Shown here one piece after another: positions 58,810 through 64,000 of a stretch of DNA of 64,000 nucleotides. The notes below the pieces were generated by a model. The model was not told where the DNA came from, made no database searches, and was given only the letters and a program-made list of their open reading frames with translations. Source of the stretch: Chinchilla lanigera (lineage: Eukaryota > Chordata > Mammalia > Rodentia > Chinchillidae). How positions within the stretch are numbered: position 1 is the first letter of the stretch; the number at the start of each line of letters is the position of its first letter. The DNA lies in assembly GCF_000276665.1 (NCBI RefSeq), contig NW_004955404.1, positions 31,683,819 through 31,747,818 on the forward strand, read 5' to 3'. Both the position numbers and the translations under genes were made by a program.

Positions 58810-60890
58810 TTGTTACTGCTTTTCCACTCAAATCTAGTATTGTCCACTCACTGGAAGAAATTGTGGGCAGAACTCAGATTTTTTTGGTTATATGATAAAA
58901 GTACAGTTCAATGTATTAATCGCATAATAGCAAATTTCAATCCAATTTCTTCAATCCAATCCTAATTGTGCCTGCTTAAAATTTTCCAGGAAAGGAGTTT
59001 CTTTTCTTTTTATCATTCTTTGGCTGTTCTTGAAGCCCCTTCAAGAGAAGAAAGAGGTAAACAAAATCAAATAAAAAGATTTACTTTGAGTTTATTTTAT
59101 TAATCTGTGTTGATTCTGTGACTGTGAGAGATAAAATATCAAAAGGTGGTACTTTCTCTCCCAGGGCTCTCTTCAGTATATTTGTGGAGAGGTCCCACGG
59201 GTGGGAATTATAAAGCAGCACTGCTCTTGCTTTGGGGCGTTCTTCCTCTCAAAGACACCTGTGGCTCCTCGCCCCCTTAGCCTCTCTGCTTCCTGTTTCC
59301 TGTGATCCGCCATGATCCCGGGAACTCTGCCCCTGGTTCTCTGTTGATTCTCCAGGATTCTCTTTGGAGAAAATCTTTATCAGAAATGTGCTTTTTAAAG
59401 ACAGAAATAAGGTTCTTCCTTCTCTTTTTTCCCCTCCCTTTTCTTCTTTCTTCTCTACTTTCTTTGCTTCCTCTCCCCCTTTCCTTCCCTCCCTCTCGTC
59501 TACCCTCTCCTCTGCTTTCCTCCTCCCTGCTTCTCTCTCCTTCACTTTTTCTTTTTCCCCTCACTTTTCCTCCTCCTCTTCTTTCCAGTTTAGAGTCTGG
59601 TTAGGGTTTAGTAGAAATCAGCAAACAGGAAAGAAAGCACTGGGCCATGAATAAATAAGGGGCTACAGAAGATTTATTCTAATCTTTACTTGGGTAATTT
59701 TCAGTGAAATCTATAATACTTTCTCATTCAGTAAAGAGAAATGAAATAAGTACATGGGATCCGAGTATAACTGAGAAGTACTTAACAAATGGCATTAAGC
59801 AATAAAAAATCAGATATTTAGAGTATTAAATATTCTTCTGGGAAAGTGAAAAAAAAACTCTTAATAGTGGCAAAGATTATTTACTTTCAGGCTTGTATGT
59901 GCTCTTTTTTGTGAAATCCCATTTTAGCAAAGAAAAATGCAAAGTCAATTTAGTAAGACCTCTTCTTTCCCCACAATATCTGACTGAGTTCTTCATTCTC
60001 TTCCTTTCTCCAAGTGATGTCTTGTCACTTGGTCTGTCTCCAGCAAGAATCATTTCAGGTCAGTTTAGTCAGAATCCCCCTTACCACTGATGTACCCTCT
60101 TAGTAATTTTCTATCTACTGACTCTCACCTTGGTCCTTTCCCATAAATGCTCACTTGTTCTCGCAGCATTCAGAGTTGAGCCTGATGTCTCTCCCTCACT
60201 GTAAGACTCCTTTGTTGTGGTCTTTGTGTGTGTTAAGATGGTCCCTAATAAAGTTTTACTGTGCTTTAACAAGTATCATACACATTTTTTAAACAATAGT
60301 TAAAGAAACAATACATGTTTAAGAAGCTATAATAATTTTATTTATATTCCTTTTTCTCAAGACTTTCATATTTATTTATTATTAGTACATTTGAAATATT
60401 TTACATTTTTTGTCTTTGAAATCACACAACATATGGTGGTAAGACTGAAACCTTGGGCTTTGATGGAAAGCAGCCTAACAGATAGGGATATATATCTTGT
60501 CTCTTTTTCTGGTATCATGGAATTGTTCACAACCCAAGCAAAGTACCAGAGTGGAATTAAGGATAGGAAGGATATTTGTCCTTTTTTTTTTTTTTATAGA
60601 ACAAGGGAATCATGGGAGGCACCATCTCTTTCACAGAAGAATTGTAAGAAGAAATATTTAAGGAAGTGGAGAACCTAGAAACTAACTTCTCCAAACCATC
60701 TGTGTCCAATTTTCCTTTTGGAAATTCTGATGTACCCATAGGGATACTGGTACTCCCGTGTTACTGTCTTAGGAAGTAACTTCTTTATTTAGTGCATGGG
60801 GGTGGTTCTTAATGCCAACAGTGTTCTCTTCTTCTGAGGCTTCTGCCAAAACTCTGAGCAACAGGAACTGTCACTTTTAACTTTCCATTT
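58810..60890. other. Intergenic, no gene
   Basis: 59,418-59,585 is a long CT-rich tract that makes open frames on both strands (Glu/Arg/Lys-rich on the minus strand). The rest is unique-looking. Confidence 0.5.
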
Positions 60891-62344
60891 TACACACATG
60901 CACATTCCCCTGGGAGGAGAACCTAGAGTTCGTAGTAGCTTTATAAGATGTGCACTTTACCCAAGGGTTAAAATGGACAAGGACGATCTGACAGACAAGA
61001 TTGACCTCCTTTTGCAATCCTATCCTAAGGCACCTATGGGTGCAACGTATGACTCTAGATTGTTACTGTGTATAACATTTCTGCCTCATTCCGATTCTGC
61101 AGACCAAATGGTCTGCTTCTGTCAAGTTCCCCCCATATCCGCTGGGGACTCAGCTGCCATGCACAGGGCATGGAGTGCAAATTAGTTATTCAGGCTCCAT
61201 TGGCAAACAGCGCGCGCACCATGCAATCTGTTATCCTGTCTAAAAAAATCTGTGGCACAAACAATGACTTAAACATGATTATAGTTATTTGATGCTACAA
61301 CTTAATTTCATGATAAAATTGTATGTATTTTGTCATCTCCCTGCCAGTTTGTATAAGATCATGTCGCACAAATGACTTGCTTGGCTTGAAATCACATATC
61401 CAGGGGTAATTTGTACAACATGCACACTGGACATGGGATGTTTTTGTAGCAAGGCAGAAAGACCACTAACAGAATTACGTTTTGTTTTCTTAAAAAAAAT
61501 CTGCAAAGCAAGGTATGTTTAAGGAGCATGCTTCGGGATGGGTATAGAGGAAGAGGGAGGGAGGAATTTAAAAAAATTCTCAAGCACAACTAACACCAAC
61601 ACAGGTAAAAAGATGATACAATAAGAGAAAAGTGCATCTTGACTAATACAACTGAGGGAGCCACCAAGCTGTCAATTCACTGAGCTGCGGACATAGAAAC
61701 AGAATGGAGCCTTTCAATTCTGCAGCCTTCTCCCTGGGGTTAGAGACCGGTTGCCATGGATATTCTGGATTCCTGCAGCTAATGGGAGGGAGTTCTGTAG
61801 CTTGGTATCCTGGGGACCCGCCAGGGTGAAACATGAAATGGAGGCCTGTGGGTGTGGTGGTGGAGGCTGGGAAGCCAGAGGTCGTAGGGTCTGTTTCCAG
61901 CAGAGTTAAAGCTGATTTTATTTCCAGTCACATTCATTTGACAATCTATATTTTCCTGAAGAAACAGACCTTTTTGTCCCTCCCCTACTGAGCAAACAGA
62001 ATCTTCATCTCCTTAAAATGGTTACAATCACAGCACTAAGTAGCATATGCTATAATTAGATGTGCAACGATGGTTCAGAGAAGGATTTTTTTTACCAATG
62101 TAATTTTTTTGGAGGAGAGGGAGAGGGGAAATAATCTTAATTTGGTTCAGAGATTGATTGTTTAAAATGTCTCATATATATAGCACATAGGGTGAACAAG
62201 TAAGGTTTCTGATTTAGCCTGTTTTATTTAAAAATTTATTTGGTACTTTGCCTCTTTTTTCTTTCCAATAAGTCATTGCAATATCAGACTTTTCTCAACT
62301 CCTGTGTCAGCCTTTTACTCTGCCTCAGTATTTTTTTATCAATT
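60891..62344. other. Repeat-poor intergenic block
   Basis: About 1.4 kb without a recognised transposon, with a locally CG-containing word (AACAGCGCGCGCACC near 61,207) in otherwise AT-rich DNA and an RFX-like X-box at 61,750. It could be a conserved noncoding element; this is inference. No coding signal. Confidence 0.4.
61750..61763 (+). promoter_or_regulatory. RFX X-box-like word
   Basis: GTTGCCATGGATAT: the left half matches the X-box GTTGCC exactly, and the right half (GGATAT for GGCAAC) is partial. Function not shown. Confidence 0.3.
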
Positions 62345-62467
62345 TTTCTTTTCTTTTCTTTTCTTTTCTTTTCCTTTTTTTTTTTTTTTTTCTGTACCGG
62401 GGATTGAACTCAGGACCTTGTACTTGCTATGCAGGTGCTTGTGCCACTGAGCTATTTCCCCAGCCCG
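62345..62467 (-). repeat. ID SINE, antisense, with target duplication
   Basis: TTTTC-unit and T-run tail, TGTACCGGGGATTGAACTCA, GCCACTGAGCTATTTCCCCA. The 10-bp repeat CTGCCTCAGT stands at 62320-62329 and 62468-62477. The stretch between the first copy and the tail (62330-62344) may be tail-derived. Confidence 0.92.
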
Positions 62468-62477
62468 CTGCCTCAGT

Positions 62478-64000
62478 TTTTAACCAGGTCTCAGAGAACA
62501 GTTTCCCTCTCTGTAATGTTTTTGGAAAATTTCCATTTCCGGTTGGCTGGATAATCAAACACTACAAAGTCAAGTTCTTGGACAGTGGTGTCTATCTTGG
62601 TAAGGGGAAGTGTGTCTGCCCTGACCTTGTGTGTTGCCTTGTCAACTGAACATAAGAATGGTTGTGAGGCTCTGGATAGGTGATTTCAGCAAGCAAAATG
62701 TTTAGCAGTGACTGTTGAGGACACTTTTATTTTCAAACTCTCTTCACTGAAGGAGTTGCTTAATGAAGGTTAAATAAATCTTGATCAACAATCTTGTCTG
62801 ACATGGTGGAGATGTGCAGATTAGGGCTGTTCCAGGTGTTAAATACGAGTCTCACTTTGAAAGCATCATGTGGTCTTTGGCTGACATTCATTGTACACCT
62901 TATTGGTGAGGGCAAGCAAGAAAGGAGGGCCTCTGCTTGTCTCTGAATCTCAAGAACTTGTAACTTTAATGTTATCAGCCTTATGGAAAGCAAAGTCTTG
63001 GAAACATTTCCTTGTAGGGAAAACTTAAGGAAGCTCAGTGGTTTGGGTTCTGGGAGAAGTAGCCTGACAGACCGACATAGAGCATGTCTTGGTCAAGGAA
63101 GGCATCAGAATTCTGTCAGTTCTAGAGGATGACTGCTCTTCTTCTGTCATAAATCTCTTGCTTTTTCTACTTAAATAATTTACTTCATTAGACATTAAAG
63201 AAAATATATAGTTACTTTTACTAGCTAAGCTGTTATTTTCTTTTCCCTAACCCCAAATCAAGGAAGTTGTGCTAGTCATCCACAAAACCCCATACCCAAG
63301 TATCCAAAATTCTGGGACCTGTCAGTGACAATCAGAGGATGCTGTGTGACAGGTTCACATCTCCATAAATTAGACACTACGCAAAGGACTGGAAAGCCTA
63401 GGCTGAATTAAAGTAGATGCTGTAGGAAATGAGAATGGAGCCCCACCCAGTTTTAATAGCAGAAGCCTCTCATTCATGCTTTTTCAGAAGGAAAAGAGAT
63501 CATTTATTTGTTTAATTTTCTAACAGTAGAGCAAATAGAAGATCTGGATTTTAGTCCTCAAAGCTGTAGAAATTAATGGTGTGGCCATAGCAAATTAGTA
63601 AAATCTGTAAGAACCCTCCTTTTCTTAACTGTGAATTAATGGATTTGAATTACATGATGCTTCATGCACTTTTCAGTTTCTGACTTACAGAGAAGAGTAG
63701 AAAACTTAGAAATGAGAAGGAATTGTCCTTACCCCAAGAAAAAATTGAAAGAGGAATTTAATAGATTTGATAGCATAAACTGGAACATACATATATGTCC
63801 AATAAATACATAAATGTTACAGAGAAAATTAACAGTAAAATATAGCATGGAAAAAGATTAAACCTTCATTGCATAAAACAATTATTAAGAGAAAATGGCT
63901 TATAGATGCATAGAGATACAAAAATATTGAAATATTCAATAAAGAAGTAAATGGAGTGTTCATACTAATCAAACATTAGAGGAAACGTTTAGTGATTGTA
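62478..64000. other. Intergenic, no gene
   Basis: Possible weak MIR at about 63,540-63,650. Otherwise AT-rich unique-looking sequence to the window edge. Confidence 0.45.

Noticed and set aside
59249..59654. Glu/Arg/Lys-rich and Ser/Phe/Leu-rich frames
   Set aside because: Product of a CT-rich simple tract read on both strands.
1..64000. CRISPR arrays, operons, phage or other prokaryotic systems
   Set aside because: Spliced exons, SINEs, L1 and LTRs show mammalian nuclear DNA; no regularly spaced repeats of the CRISPR type exist.

Overview
This is a mammalian nuclear genomic window, almost certainly rodent. The only protein-coding gene I can support is the 3' end of TBC1D4 (AS160), on the + strand in the first 7.6 kb. 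Rodent origin is shown by ID-type SINEs (tRNA-Ala-like), B4-type ID/B1 composites and one B1 element. No B2 element was noticed. The ID copies carry an unusual 3' end with GGTACC followed by an A-rich tail. This is unlike the rat, mouse or squirrel forms I know, so I lean towards a non-muroid rodent, perhaps a hystricognath; that is inference only.

Layout. At 1427-5458 lie the last three coding exons of TBC1D4. They encode the end of the Rab-GAP TBC domain, a coiled-coil tail and the stop codon. A 3' UTR with several AATAAA signals follows, to about 7.6 kb or possibly 8.05 kb. The penultimate intron holds a truncated U2 snRNA retropseudogene. The 3' UTR carries an 80-bp hAT-like miniature transposon with a perfect 8-bp target duplication. 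From 8 kb to 64 kb I see no credible protein-coding gene; the listed open frames there are short, unconserved in appearance, or lie inside repeats.

The 56-kb flank is ordinary mammalian intergenic DNA: L1 3' ends and an ORF2 remnant, MIR, MER5-like hAT relics, ID/B4/B1 SINEs, ERVL/MaLR-type LTRs (two with clean 5-bp target duplications), microsatellites and pyrimidine-rich tracts. The conspicuous non-repeat landmark is a CpG-rich patch at about 38.99-39.56 kb. It is followed by an exact match to the CTCF core consensus at 39,835, and two near-matches in the same orientation lie at 36.9 and 37.4 kb. This is a candidate regulatory or insulator region, possibly with a noncoding-RNA promoter. In human, the DNA beyond the TBC1D4 3' end is gene-poor on the KLF12 side, which agrees with what is seen here.

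I looked for an undescribed biological system and did not find one. The observations most worth following are the hAT miniature element in the 3' UTR, the CTCF/CpG region, the complete solo LTRs, and the 5'-truncated ID insertion.
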